Source: Camarhynchus parvulus
Taxonomy: Eukaryota; Chordata; Aves; Passeriformes; Thraupidae
Assembly: GCF_901933205.1 (NCBI RefSeq)
Contig: NC_044571.1
Location: forward strand, 9,587,420 to 9,651,419
Direction: 5' to 3'
Length of the DNA: 64,000 nucleotides
In this document: positions 36,293 to 49,689 of the stretch, in pieces
How positions within the stretch are numbered: the first letter of the stretch is position 1
Layout of the letters: every line of letters begins with the position of its first letter
Translations under genes and position numbers: made by a program
The notes under the pieces: model-generated
What the model was told of the DNA's origin: nothing
Database searches by the model: none
The model's input: the letters and a program-made list of their open reading frames with translations, nothing else

Positions 36293-39200
36293 AAACCTCA
36301 CTTTTCTGAAGAGAATATTGTACAAATATTTGTAAAATAATTCCTTCCTATGACGTCTCTAAAGGTATCAGGGAGTCTGCACAGAAATCAGAGATAATTA
36401 GCACTTTGTTTTTTCAATTCTCATGTTCCCTGCTTAACCTCCTGATGAGTGCTCCTTGTTGTCCCTTCTTTCCAAAACATGTTACTTTAGAGATGCTATA
36501 GCTGAGTATTGATCCTGGAGTGATTCAGTAGAAAATTCAGGGTTTCACTCACAGGGTTCACAGGTCCATACAGACATAAAGTTAGGGCTGGATGAATTTT
36601 TTGAATCAGGTAGTGACATATTGAGGGGGTTGAATTTTAATGTCATTTGGGATTTGGTGAATGCTTCACCATTTCATTCCACACCTCAGCTTCTTGCAGC
36701 TTAGCATTTTTAACATAAGGCTGTATAGCTTCTCTATGGATATTAACCATAAAATGAGGATAATATTTTGAGGACATTCAATGAAGTCACTGAACCATAT
36801 TTTCAAGCTTTGCTTTATGTTATACACAAACTATCATGTTAAAAAGCTTTAAGGTTGCAAAGACAAACACTCTAAAGCAATATTCAACCTGTACTTTCTT
36901 CCCTTGTGAGATATTTTGAACAGAGACACTTTTTAGTACCTATCCATCAAAAACCAAGCTCATTTTGGAGGTATCCAAATAAATAATACTAATAATAGAT
37001 GCTGTAGTAAAGAAATGCCATCACAACATTTTGGATTTAATGTGGATGACATTAGGAGTTAATTTTCATTTTGCACTTTGAATGCACTTTTTGCACACTG
37101 TCTTTCTTCTTCCTACCTTATACAATAAATATTTTATCCCACAGACCTGATTGTCAAACCTGGAATGTTTTCCAGGTTATTCAGTTGATTCCCATTTCAT
37201 TATATCCTAGAGCGGAATTCTTCACTACTGCTGCTTACGGATCATAAAAGAACCAGAGCACAGCAGGCAATGCCCCAGTAATGGCCCACTCGAGCATCCC
37301 TGTACGCAAATGCTAAACTCCCACCATCCATCACCTCTGCACCCTACCCACACTCACATTCAGTTATTTGGAGGAATATATCTCGATGTGAACCAGCTCA
37401 ACTATGAGGAAATTAGTAGTTCTTTTTATTTTTCACTATGGACAAACTGCATTAATGCAATTTAAAAAATAAAATTTAAAAAAAAAAAAGAAAAGAGAAG
37501 GAAAATGAATGAAATTTTCAGCCCACTCCAGCTCCTTTTTGATGAGGATGACAAACTTACAATATCCTTCAGTGTCTGCACACTTCTGTTATACTTCTGT
37601 TGGTCAGTCAGCATTTCTTTAAGTAACAGCTTTAAACATGCACATATTCAGACTTCCAGGACAAATTAGTAATTAGCAAGATTAGTACCAGAGCAGACAA
37701 CATGCCATTCCAGTTGATAAGCTGTATGTCCATCAATTCTAAGAAAGTATCTTAAAGAAATGTTTTGGAGATGATTTTTGTATATATGAGCCATAAATAC
37801 TCCTTTATGAGCCATCTACTCCTTTCATAAGTCTACTTTCTCTACTTTTTAGCCCAAAATCCCACTGCCTGCATCATTATGGAGACCAAATCACTTATTT
37901 AGTGAGCAGGCAGAGGAAAGAGATTGCTTGAAAACACGCAGGACAAGTATCCTGCCCTAACACTAATATTATAGTAGACATGTTGGCAAATTCTATAGAT
38001 GGACCAATAGTTTTAATTTCTAAGTTTTTACTACATCAGATGGCACAGTCAGACAAACTCCTGGTAACCTCCATAGGCTGCCCAGTAACTCCATGGCTGC
38101 AATTAGGTTTTTTCTCATTTATTAATTGATTTGAATTCAGAGCAATTGTTTCCCCAGTTAGTGATCTGGAGGGAACTTGGGATATTACCATCAGATGTTT
38201 CAGTGCTATTAAGTCATTGCTAGAAGTCCTTTCCCCCTTTTTTTCTGTACTTATGCAATTTTTTCTTTAGTAGGAAGTACCATCTTGAATATCAAAATGT
38301 TTTATTGCATTGCAAGACGAGGAGACACAGACAATCCTTTTTTTTTTTAATGAAGCTGTAAATTTCATTCACTTATTTTTTTTTAATCTCCATTTTTGAG
38401 GTACTGCCTTTTTTCATGTTATTGAAAGATAGCTGGGGAAGGGGAAAAAACAAGGAAAGCCATTGACTTATTAAAATTTGCTAGTTATTTTTGGTTAAAA
38501 GAAAATCCCTCAAAATAATTTAAAAAATAGCAATCAAAATATCTATTTCTGATAGCTCTGTTATTATACTTCTTCTAGTACTAGAAAATATCTGCCATGT
38601 GAAAAACAGCAAATAGCATATTTTTCAGTTTTCTACATGCTGCACAAGGTCATTCTATGAAATAAATTCAGGAAATCAATGTTTTCAGAGTCAAAGTATG
38701 CCTCACTTTTTTATGTGTAGAGGTCTCAAAAATACCACTGTGAATATAGTATTCAAGAAAAATATATTTCTCTGGAACAAATCAGAAGAGTTTTCTTCAC
38801 ATTCTGTCATGCCTATTCATAATTTCAAGTTAGCCTTAAAACAACACTTCCAGTATCACAGTCTTCTCCTATATTTCAGTAAGAAAGACAGCTCTAAAAA
38901 TGTTGAAGGTCACTGAGACAGCTTGCCTGACTTCTCCTGGGTTTTAGATTTATGGCAATTTTCACCAAATTCAAGAAAAAAATTGAACAAAGGCAAGACT
39001 ACTGTATTAAGATTAAAGAAAAGTCTGCAAGTATTTAGTGGGAAAAATGCATTAGCACCTCTCACACTTCATATTAGCCTAAAATAAATAATAGGATAGC
39101 AACAGCAAGTACGGACACAATTCTGTCACCTCAAGTAGCTACTGTTTTAGTAAACTGTAAACAGCAATTTACTGTTAGTAAATCAAAACCTGGAAATTGT

Positions 39201-42200
39201 GAGAATTATTTAATTATTTGCAATTTTTTTTCACAAGGAAAAAATGAAAGGAAAATTCAAATTGCATAAATATTTGTTATTCTCTCTATAAATAGATATT
39301 AACTCAAAATCCTTGAGTTCAGATTTTTACAGTCTTTTCATATCACAGCTACAAGGAAAGTAGAACTAAAATTAAAAAGCAGGAGCTGAAAAATCTGAAA
39401 TTCAAAGTCAAAGGGCTTGGCTGTTCCTTGCCACTGATGCCTGACAGAGATGCTGTTTCTATGCAGCCTGCTTAGGAACAGAGCATGTGACTGGACAGGG
39501 AGAAAGGTTTTAATAATTTCCTTGCCCTTTTCCTTTAGCCAGTGGAGATGAATCCATGCATGAAGGTCCAGGAGGCAAAGTGGAGAGCAGGGAAGAGGAG
39601 TGGCTGTAATTTGCAGCTCACATTGACTAACCCAGCACAAAAAGAGATGGGAACCTTTTCTGGTGCAGAGCTGTAATCCATACCTGCCATAGCTCCCAGA
39701 ATGTAATGTAATGCACCAGGTGTTGGAGTTCATTCCACTTGTTCCCCAGGAATTATTTTTCCCCCAGCAGTAGTTCTAATCTCAACAAATGAAATAAGTC
39801 AATTGAATCCAACTGAAATCCTAACAAGTAGCCTAATTTGATAAGATGTGGGGTAGTTTGGGACATGCTGAAATTACCATTGACTCAGTAGAGCCAGGCC
39901 TTCATTTGCCATTGCTGTAGTTCTGCCTGGTTTGATGCAATCTTCAAGCTGTTCTGCAAAACGCCCCATTGCCTCCTAGATTTTGTATGTTTTTAATGCC
40001 AAAAAAGGAATATGAAAAAATATATGAAGAAAAGCGCAGAGAAGATTCTAATGTTGTTTTTTCTCTGCATGCTTTCCCCTGTTTCCCTTGTCATCTCCAT
40101 CTGCTTGCCCTCCTGGTCTTAGCTCACATCACAGCTCCCTGGGAGCTGCTGCTTGTAGGGGACAGCAGAGTGCTGTGCTGTTCCAGTAGGGAGAGAGGTT
40201 CTAAACTGTGCTCTCTCCAGTCATACATGCAATGCTTCAACTACAAAGGGGAAAAAACCCCACAGTTTAGAAATGGCAGTGCAGAGAAGCCTGAGTTTAA
40301 AAATGGAAAATGCTTTGTGCTACATACAATCTCTTTAGATCCATGTAGAATCTAAAGACTGCAGGATGAGATTCAGAACTAATGCTCATTTAGATGTATG
40401 AAAAGCAGAGCAACATTTTTCTTCTAGCAAAGCCACGCTTAGCTCTATTTTGCAAGTATTTTATTTGCATCCTTATCACTGTCTTTATTTTAGTGCCATC
40501 TCTGAAAAACAGATCCTTCCCTTTCATACCAGTCCTGTGTACTTGAGTTGCATGGATACCAGATCAATATTAATGCTCTTTCCCTGCCAAACATGAAATC
40601 ACAGCTTCTGCTGTCACCAAGAGCTGTACATTTAAGTGAACCTGGGACAGAACTGTGGTGCCAGCTCACCATCTGATCACAGCCTCGTGGAGTGGGCTTC
40701 AGGAATTACTGAGCCAGCTGCCAGGGGTAGCCCACAGTAACATAACTCTATTGATAGCATTCTTACACTTGTCATCTCGTGTGGGATCTGAAATCCTGAC
40801 ACACTGTCAGTGCATGCATGGTGTGTCTAGAAGCCATAAAATAAATGTGATGCCATGTGGCAATTAACATCACTGGTGCTTCAAAACACAGAGCTGGTGG
40901 GGAGACTTGCCTGTGGGGTTTTGTGGGAACACACTATACATGATGCAAAGGAAGTTCAAAGGAAGAGATGGATAGGGTTTTGTTTAGCTGGAAAGCACAA
41001 ACTGAAATTACTGACAACTAAATCTCTATATTAATGGCACTCTTATTTTTTGACATGGAGATGATTTGCCTCAAGGTTTTAGATCCAGAATGACAGTGAG
41101 CTGCTGTGAAACCAACAATGCTTTGCTTTAGCCTTTAGTAGCTGTTGAATTTTTTTTTTGTGCAGTGGAAAGCATGATTGATCCTGTGTCCCCTTGTCAG
41201 GTGTTATGAAATAAGCCTCCCTTCTAAGGTTTTACTGGTATAATTTTACTCTGCGGGTTCTGAGGAAGGAAGAAGTAGCTGAAGGCTGTTGTAAGGCCAG
41301 TGATGCCTCCAGCTCTGCAGCAGCAGCCCTGCTTGTTTCATTCAGTGGAACTTTCTGTTTCATTCAATGGAACCTAATTAGAGGGCCCTGAAATAGACCT
41401 TTCACATTTATTCTTGAAAATATGGAGATTGACAGCTAATAAGTAGTGTCCACCTGCTGATAGGACTGTTCCAAATAGCAGAAGATCAGCTCAGAGAAAC
41501 CCAGTAATGAGGGAGTTCCTTCAGATGGAGCTCTGTGCAAACCTGCTCTAATAGGGAAGGACGCATTGTAAGGGGAAAGTTTAATCCATTCTGAAAAACT
41601 CAAAGCTGTATTCAATACATATGATCCTGTGAGCTTGATCTTGGCTCTCTTGGGCTCTAGTTATTTGGGTTTTGCAAGGTGTTGAGTCTACATTTTGACA
41701 GCAGTCTCAAGTAAACCTGAATATTTTATTTTTTACATTAAAATACTGTGCTTTTCACTTGGGCAATAGATTGTAATGACCATCACTTCGGCTACTTTCA
41801 TAGCTGCTTATTCAGATAGAAATAATGAATCATACTTTTTCAGTGTCCTACCATGGCTTAAAATTACAAAATAAAACACTAGAAGCTGGTGCAGGTCTCC
41901 GAGAGAGTGACAATGATAAAGGAGTAACTTTTAAAGATCTATTTTTCCTCTCAGTTTTATTTATAGCTGCTGCAGGGGTCCAACCCCTTTCTTTCAAACT
42001 GCATACTCAGAGGGGTTGCTCACATGACAGTTTTATGAGCAGAGCTTGTGCCAATCAGACACAAGACCCAGGAGATGCAACCCTGGCCATTCTGCTCTTT
42101 CCCACTGCATGGAATAGCTGTTGCATCTGTTTCTATCTGGGATTTTTGGTTTTGGTAAAGAGAAAAGAATTTGAACGGGCCACCTGCAGATGAGAGTAGA

Positions 42201-43124
42201 GTTACTGTTTTCTTAGTCTGTTTGCAGCCTGAGGGCAGAGGGCAGGCACAGAATTCTGCTGCTGCAGATTGAATACGAGCCTGACTTTAATTAAATGAGA
42301 CAAAATATCATGCTAACATGAAAACTGTAATCTATTTATATGCACGAATATTTTTTTATATCTTCCTCCATTTATTTGGCAGAATAATGGGGAAATATTG
42401 TTTATGACTGGATTTTTTATCATTTGAAGAAGAACTGTTATGTGTGTCCAAGCGGTTGCAATCTGATTTTCATGGGTGTGGAGAGTCAAGCTCAGTCTTT
42501 CCCTCTGCCATGCTGGTACTAATCACTGCTGGCCCAGAGAAGGACAAATGATTAGCAAGATATCAGATATGGTGATAAATGGAAAATGGCTGATGTTAGT
42601 TTATCCCTTAATGAGATAAACTTAATTAATAGATGAATGGTCATATTTTTCTTTTCATTTCTATGAAAATATGAAGCATAAAGGACCCAGCTAGCATAGC
42701 AAGCAGATGTGCTACCTTGGAGACAGTCTGTAAAAAAATCTGAAAATTACTGTTTTCTTATATATATATTTGTGTATACATATACATATATATATATATA
42801 TATATAAACTGAAAAAATATTCTAAAGCTAAATGAAGACTCAATTTTGTGGATTAAAAACTTGCTGAATCTATCTGAAGTTGAGGAATAGGAGGGAGGTA
42901 ATTTACAGTAATGCTTAAAACTGAGGTGTGTGGAATCATTAGCTGGAATGGGATAAATCTAGTTCAGTCTCCCAGTGTTTTCTAATTCTCCTGCCATTTT
43001 CTATGCCTCTGCATACTTGTATGTTCACATTTTTTGGGTTTCATGATTTGTTGTTCCTAGGTCTCAATCACTGTAGCTCAGACATGTGACCTACAGGTTA
43101 AGGGAGGTGATTTCTACCCCTCCT
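36293..43124. other. Long single-copy stretch, possible conserved noncoding DNA
   Basis: Nearly 7 kb without recognised repeats. Open frames of 122-131 codons (39338-39733 minus, 39969-40355 plus, 41825-42193 plus) have no identifiable domain and no splice context that I trust. The part at about 42270-42700 has homeodomain-type TAATTA cores and few simple repeats and could be conserved noncoding sequence. That is a guess that needs alignment. Confidence 0.5.
42759..42807. repeat. Compound (TA)n / (TATACA) microsatellite
   Basis: TATATATATATT, TGTGTATACATATACA and then a 22-bp alternating AT run at 42786-42807. It is a typical dinucleotide microsatellite. Confidence 0.9.
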
Positions 43125-43633
43125 CTGTTCCTGCGAGGTGCCCACCCAGAGTACTGGCTCCAGCTCTGGTGTCCCCATCCTGAGCAAGACATCAAAATGT
43201 TAGAAAGAGTCCAGAGGAAGGCAAAAAAGAACGGTCAGAGGGACAGAACACCTCTCCTATGAAGAGAAGCTGAGGGAGCTGGGGTTATTCAACTTGGACA
43301 GAGAGGGCTTGAGGAACACCTTATAGCAGCCTTTCAGTACCTAAAGAAAGATGGAGAAAGAATTTTACCAAAGTCTGTAGTGACAGGACAGGGATTATGC
43401 TTTTGAACTGAAAGGTCCTAGATATAGATTGGACACAAGGAAGAAATTTTTAAGGTGAAGGTGTTGGGGCACAGGAATGGGTTGCCCGTAGAAGTTGTAG
43501 ATGGAAGGGTTCAAGGCCAGATTGCAAGGGACTCTGAAAAACCTGACCCAGTGAGAGATGTCCCTGCCCAGGTTGGACTGGATAATCTTTAAAGGATCCT
43601 TCAAACTCAAACTACTCTGTGATTCTATGATTC
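43125..43633 (+). mobile_element. CR1 LINE 3' portion
   Basis: About 510 bp of CR1 3' sequence. Landmarks are GAGTACTGGCTCCAGCTCTG, GTCCAGAGGAAGGC, ACACCTCTCCTATGAAGAG, GAGCTGGGGTTATTCAACTT, ACAAGGAAGAAATTTTTAAG, GGGTTGCCCGTAGAAG, GGTTGGACTGGATAATCTTT and the 3' tip CTGTGATTCTATGATTCC, which keeps the 8-bp CR1 terminal repeat. It is the same general type as the copy at 35772. It is 5'-truncated with no reverse-transcriptase sequence. Confidence 0.94.
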
Positions 43634-46600
43634 CATATTTGGGTGATTTTATAGATGCTGAAGCTCAGCATGGTTCATTTCAGGAAATGGAAATGGATGA
43701 CAAAAAGCCTCTTTCAGTCTAAATTAAGGTGAAGTGGGTGTCTCAAGCAGATATTATGCTCTTTAATTACCCCAATTTACCACCCTACACAATCAAGTGC
43801 CTTACAGCCAAAACATGAAAATAAAATCAGTGCAATGTACTGCCTTCAACTGCCATGATTTTCTATACATTAATACTGATATTGAGGATATCAGATTGCA
43901 ACAAAAGTCACCAGAAGAAAATAAGACCCCACCTCTTCTATGAGTAAAGAGTCCATGGATAACTCCATCTCCATCCAGTACCTAGTCCTGTGTTTGGGTT
44001 ATGACTACATACAGATATGCATGATTTCCACATGATACATGATGCTTGAAATGTTGGAATTCTAAAATTGTGGATATTTCAGAATTGAATCTTTTTTTTT
44101 TCCATCTGTAGCTTTTGCTGAAGTGTAATGGAAAGATTTATTTCTTCCTAGTTTGAAAACAAACCAACTATAAACTGTGAGACAGAAAACAATCCACTCT
44201 CTTGTGTAAACTGAGAAAGATGAAAAGTACAAGCCATGATTTTCTCCAGTCAATCCACCCCCATGCTGAGGATATAACATGAATAGGGAATGCCATGAAC
44301 TTCACCATGTCCTCTTTGCAACTTTTCACTGGTAATTTTGTAGTTTTATTAAGGTGCTGTAATAATTGTGATACAGTGTGCTATCTCCAGGAGAGGGTTA
44401 TTTCAAGCATAGTGTGCTGTATTTTTAACTGAAACTGTAATTTAATTTCTGTGTTCAATGTTACTTTTAGATTTTCTTACATCCTACACAAATGTCACTC
44501 GATAACATTAGTTTATGGTTTTTTATTTCCCTCCCCCTTTTTTTTTTTAATCAAGCCTTTGAATTCTGCAAATCATTTGAAGAGGAAAGGATGACTACTT
44601 CTCTGGGTTCTCCTGCTCCAGTAGTGCATGGCAAGATCAATTTGGGCATTAAGCTTTAGCTTTTACCCTCTTGCAAGCCTGCCAAACAGTAAGTATTATT
44701 TTGCCAGGAACTTTCAGCTTCATTAAAACTTCAGCATGTTATCAGAAATTCATCCATTAGGCAGACACATTGAAGGAATCCATATTCCTTACTTGGAGAA
44801 AATATATTTTTTTTCCATGAAGTTAATTGTATACATTCTTCAATAAGTTGATGTTAAAATTCTGTATAATTGACTCAAAATATGTAAGCATCCACTTTTA
44901 AAAATTAAAAAAGTCGACTCTCAACTGCAATTTGGTCTAAAATTCAACAACATAATATTGATTATAGTTTAATATCAAGTTGTCTTTGTAGGTAAGCATC
45001 TTTGATTCACTTTAAATTCAGTAGATAATGTTTACAATGGAGAGACATAATTTTTCCCCTAGTTTTCCCCTTAATTTGAACTTGAATATTTTTCTAATTG
45101 ATTATGGTTTAACACAGAATTAGTTCTTTTTTTTTTTCCCCAGCAAGTAGACAAGTAACAGAGTACCTGCTTAAGCTGTTACCTGCTTCTGGAGCAAAAT
45201 TCAGAAGACAGGAGTGAATCCATTAAGTGCAAAAGAGCTGACCAGACATAGAGCAACCTCCAAGGAAAGGTTAACTTTGGGTTCACTGTGCAAGCTAAAA
45301 GAAAAATTGCTGCTTGCTGCTAACATTTAAAATAAGCATACTGAACAATTTTACTCTTGCACTTAAATATTTTTTTCTGAAAATTGCATCATTTTGCTTT
45401 AAAGGTACAAGAATCCTTTGTTGTTGTTTGTTTTTTTTTTTCTGAAACTGAATGTCCATCATGTGTAGATTAAGATTCTTACTGATAAATAAGTGTAGAT
45501 GTAGAAAGCACACAAAGATGTATGAGGTTGTGGCCTGGGGGAATTCTCTGATCCTAAAGCAGCAAAAGTGTTGGTGAAGAGAACCATGGGAGAAAATTCC
45601 CTCAGAACTCAAGGCTCTGGTGACATTCATCCCAGGGATTTGAATGAGAATACATTATGTATTCATACTGAAGCTCTTTTCCCTTCTGACCAAAGGCAGA
45701 AATCACTTTGGCATTCTGAATGGAGAGGTCAGCTCACCTGGCCGAGCTGCTGTGACTGATAACGTGAAATGCTGATAATGAGAACAAAACATTGGACAGC
45801 ACTGGCAAAACTGTGAACTTTCCCTTGTGTTCTTAGCACTGGTTGGGTCAGAACAGCCCCAAGGTAGAATGTGATTTTCATCTTTGGTAAGTTTATCCCT
45901 CTTCCTCTGTTAGCAACCACTTTATGTACTGACCATGCACCCACACAAGTAGCACTGAGAAACAAGCCACAGTAGGAACAGAAATGCCAAACCATCATGG
46001 GCTCCTTTGGATGAAGGCTCTGCAGCTCTTTCACACCCTCAGACTGTTTAAACAGAGCCCATATGATGCTATGTACCTGGGAACATGCCCTGAACACGAT
46101 TATTCTGTACTAAGCATGGGTTTATAGGGTCTCTACAGGGAGATGTGCAACTACATGAGTATTTTAGTTTGGTTGCTTACACTTCTGAAGTTAATATCCT
46201 GACTGCCCATGCTTACCTTTATGTGATTAGTCCTATTGAGTGGTTTCAGAGGGCTTGCACGACATTTAGTTGGATGAAAATAATGTGAGAAAAACTACTC
46301 TGAGAAAGCACCAGATGAGTGCAAACTGCAAATGGGAGCTGAGCCCACAGGATCAAACTGGAGCCAGTCTAAAGGAGGCGTGTATGGCTCTCACTTGCCT
46401 TTGATCCTCCATGCCAGCAGTTTCATTCTACAGATCTACTCCCTACACTCTTTCACTAGTTTTTGTACAGAATAGAAAATAAGGCAACAGCCTACTCCCC
46501 CTTCATTGTTCGCTTTAAAAGCCAGAAATTTCTGAGAAAGGACTAAAAAAGTGGTTTATACTTAGCTACTGACACAGAGACCAAAGAAACAGAGACCAAA

Positions 46601-48203
46601 GAAACATAGACAATAATTCTGGATTGAACTTTTTCTCAGGGACCAAAAAAGCTAATGGCTCTAAAAGTAAATATTTCAATGGATGCCTCCTTTCAGAGAT
46701 ATGCACTGTCGACAGAATGTAATTATGTGCAACTGTTGCTTTTTTGTTCAAGGAACAGTATAAATCACAGTAATTTGTGTTTGATTTTTAAAGAACATAC
46801 TGTAGATTTGGGCATGAATCAAGGAGAATGCACTGGCTGAACTCTTTAGCGCTTATTCATTTGTTTGCATTGATTTTTCCATGATTGTGAGTGTTTTTCT
46901 ATTGTATAGAGAAAACAATATGGGAGACATCTGGTGGCCATTAATTAACTGAAACTCTCTAATTTATTGTAATAGTTGGTTGATCTACTACTAAGCTTAT
47001 AAATGAGCAACTACAATTTTAAAATTCAGAGTAATGTATCACAAATCCACCCCTAATTTATTTGCTACTTAGTTTTAATTATTTATGCCTATTCATAGTG
47101 TATTGGTCAAGGGCAAAGAACTGTTGTAACTGCAAATGCATCAGATTTACGTTACCAAAAACCAAGTTCTTAACTTTGGAGAACTTTAGAGACAAATTAG
47201 GATCTTGACCAGACAATTCAGAACTATCTCTACTTACCTACTCTCTACATATATTTTTAATTAATAAAAAATGATTTATTTTACCTGAAATTATTTATTT
47301 ATTTATACTTTTTTTTTGTTTATATGTGTGATTGATAGGAAGATGTGACAGAATATAAAGGAATCAGTTGATGTTTATATTGTCATGTATATCATCATTT
47401 CTATTATTGTTTGAATTACTAAAATAAGCACTTATAATAGATTAAAATGTCAATTTTCTAACTGTTGTCTAGCTTGGCATCTTCATATCTGTGTATGTGC
47501 ATGTGAGTGTGTAATGATATATTTATTCATTTTTTTCTTTTGCTCACATATTTCAGCATCTCACTTCATTCTTCAACAAGGAAGGTAGGATGTTAAAATA
47601 ACTCACTCTTCAGGAAAGAACTTTTTCCTCTTCAAAACACAAAAGTACTGTCCTTCTTCTCACCCCATTTCTTGGGAAAATACTAAATAATAGATGCTAC
47701 CACATTCAGAAAAAATGATGTGTCTATGACAAGCAAAGAAAGAAGTGCAGTTCTTTTTCTAAAATCTAGAAGTCCTAGTCAGGGTTTTTAACAGAGGTGC
47801 TGCTGTACTGCTCTGACTGCCCCCTGCTTAAGGCAGTGTGGCTCAGAATCTGCATCCAAATTTTGCCTCCAACATCAGAGTAAGAGTATGGCCTCAGGAG
47901 GAGGAATGGGAACTGCACCTTTGCTTTTGAGGATCTCAATAATATGGTATCTTCCATTCATGGGAGGGGAATAGAAGGAGAGCAAGAGAGAAATTTAATA
48001 TTTCTGGGAAAACCTAGCTCTCTCTCTCAAATGCCATAACTTGTTCAGCTTCACCCATAGTCACACTGTGTTGTTGGCATCCACTGGAATGTCCCTGGAA
48101 GACAAAGCTTGACTTGAGAGTATGGTCATGAATTTCCATGGGAGCTCTGGAAGCGCCCCTGCCCGGCTGGAGCTGCGCGGTGCTGGTGGCCTGCCCTGGA
48201 CAG
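43634..48203. other. Single-copy DNA with a candidate exon and GC-rich end
   Basis: No protein gene is recognised. A strong-looking splice acceptor (long T tract then CCCCAG) ends at 45143 and could start a noncoding exon. A segment at 46860-47160 has E-box and TAATTA motifs. The last 60 bp before LTR B4 (about 48147-48209) are unusually GC-rich with several CpG sites. Confidence 0.5.
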
Positions 48204-48209
48204 CTGGGC

Positions 48210-48624
48210 CGTCACTTTCATATTTTCTGAAAAATCCCTTTTGGCCAGGATTTTTCTTCTTGGAAGCTGAAAAGCCCCAGAGAAAAAGGAAAACAATTTA
48301 ATCTCATTTCCTTCTCTTCTGTTTTGCTCACTTGGAATGTGTTTGGAGATTGTTTACCCACAGGTGATTGTTTCATTGGTTTCTGCTGTGAGTTGTTTTG
48401 ATTCTCTGGCCAGTTAGGGCCAAGCTGTGTCAGGGCTCTGGAAAGAGTCACGAGTTTTCATTATTAGCTTTTTAACCTTCTGTAAGTATCCTTTCTGTAT
48501 TCTTTAGTATAGTTTAGCATTCTTTAATATAATATAGTATCATGAAATAATAAATTAGCCTTCTGAGAACATGGAGTCAGATTCATCATTCCTTTCTGCC
48601 ACGGGACACCCCAAAAACACAATA
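48210..48624 (+). mobile_element. Solo LTR B4 (family B), plus strand
   Basis: A 415-bp LTR closely similar to B2 in reverse orientation. Shared stretches include GGAATGTGTTTGGAGATTGT, TTGATTCTCTGGCCA, GGAAAGAGTCACGAGTTTTC, AGTATCCTTTCTGTATTCTT and CTTCTGAGAACATGGAGTCA. The 5' end reads CGTCACTTTC where TGTCAC is expected, a likely T-to-C change. The 3' end reads CACAATA as in B2. The flanks CTGGGC (48204-48209) and CCAGGC (48625-48630) agree at only four of six bases, so the target duplication is doubtful. The AATAAATTAG poly(A) region is intact. Confidence 0.85.
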
Positions 48625-48630
48625 CCAGGC

Positions 48631-49689
48631 AGAGCAGCTCACTCAGGAGTTCTGCCAGAAATCCTTGTCCATAAGCAGAGATGGGTAATGCGTCATTCCT
48701 TTGGGCTATTGAAGGAGAAATATCAGCATTCCAGAGGGCTTGCAAATCATACTGAAATTGGACACCATTCCAAGGTGAACACTTAACAGGAAGTAAGATG
48801 CAGTCATAATTTTAATTATCAGGTGGATTAGGAGCTACTTGCATTTTAAAGTTTTCTTTACAAGACAGATTAGACCTAAACATACCTATGCCTTCCTACC
48901 TATGGAAACTAAGGCCACAAATTTGAAATGTTTAGCTTTTATGATTTGTTTTCCAAAAAGAAATATCAGAACTGCAGTAAAAATAATGTTTCTTTTTATA
49001 CATGATGATTCTGAGAATGGAAAGGAAAATTTATATCTGTGTGTATGATGTTTCCTGATTTTAAGGGAACTTTTTTGATAAGAAATTTTAGGCAAAAAAA
49101 AAAATTGATTCTGGAGGCCCAAGTGTACATTGAAAATTCAGCTATTGACCTAAAAAAAGAAATTAACATGATTTTATTTTGTTTAATATCATCTGTAGAC
49201 CAGGTAAATTGTTTATTTCCCCAAAGATAGTAAGCTTTAATTTCTGCTAATATTTTAATTTTTGCTGAGGTCTAGTATGTCAAGCTGTTGTGCCTGGTTA
49301 TTCAATATATCGGTTTCACAAATGTTAATGTATTCATAATAATGTTTTCTTGTGCCCAGTCAACCTACCAGTCCATTCCCAATCTAATGTTATCTCAAAT
49401 AGCATGGTAAAAATTTTATTAAAAAAAGGAAAACTACATCAAGCATTTTGCATTGATTTTTACAAAGACTGTCAAAACACGTTATGATGTTATTGATGTC
49501 AGCATTTCTCTGAGGCTTTGAGTGTTTAATATGCATATTAAAAAATCCTTCTTCTTTGTGATACTGGAGATGTCTGCCCAGTCAGTCCATCCCCTTTTGT
49601 CTCATTTTGAAATATTTTTGACAAAATTTTGCTCTTATCTTCTGATTCTGCTCCTTCACCTGTTGTTCATCAGTGTGATTCTGTCTACG
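48631..49689. other. Single-copy DNA, no recognised gene
   Basis: No repeat, exon or RNA gene is supported. AT-rich, with open frames below 80 codons. Confidence 0.6.

Noticed and set aside
39338..39733. 131-codon minus-strand open frame
   Set aside because: No domain, signal or homology is recognisable, and no splice or promoter context supports it. Length is within chance for a 64-kb window.
41825..42193. 122-codon plus-strand open frame with an ATG start and a hydrophobic segment
   Set aside because: The hydrophobic stretches follow from T-rich codons. No known family is recognised and there is no supporting gene structure.
47520..47590. A 28-bp microexon-like pattern (pyrimidine tract, CAG, then GGAAG/GTAGGA)
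   Set aside because: Acceptor and donor matches at this spacing arise often by chance in T-rich DNA, and no coding or conserved context supports it.
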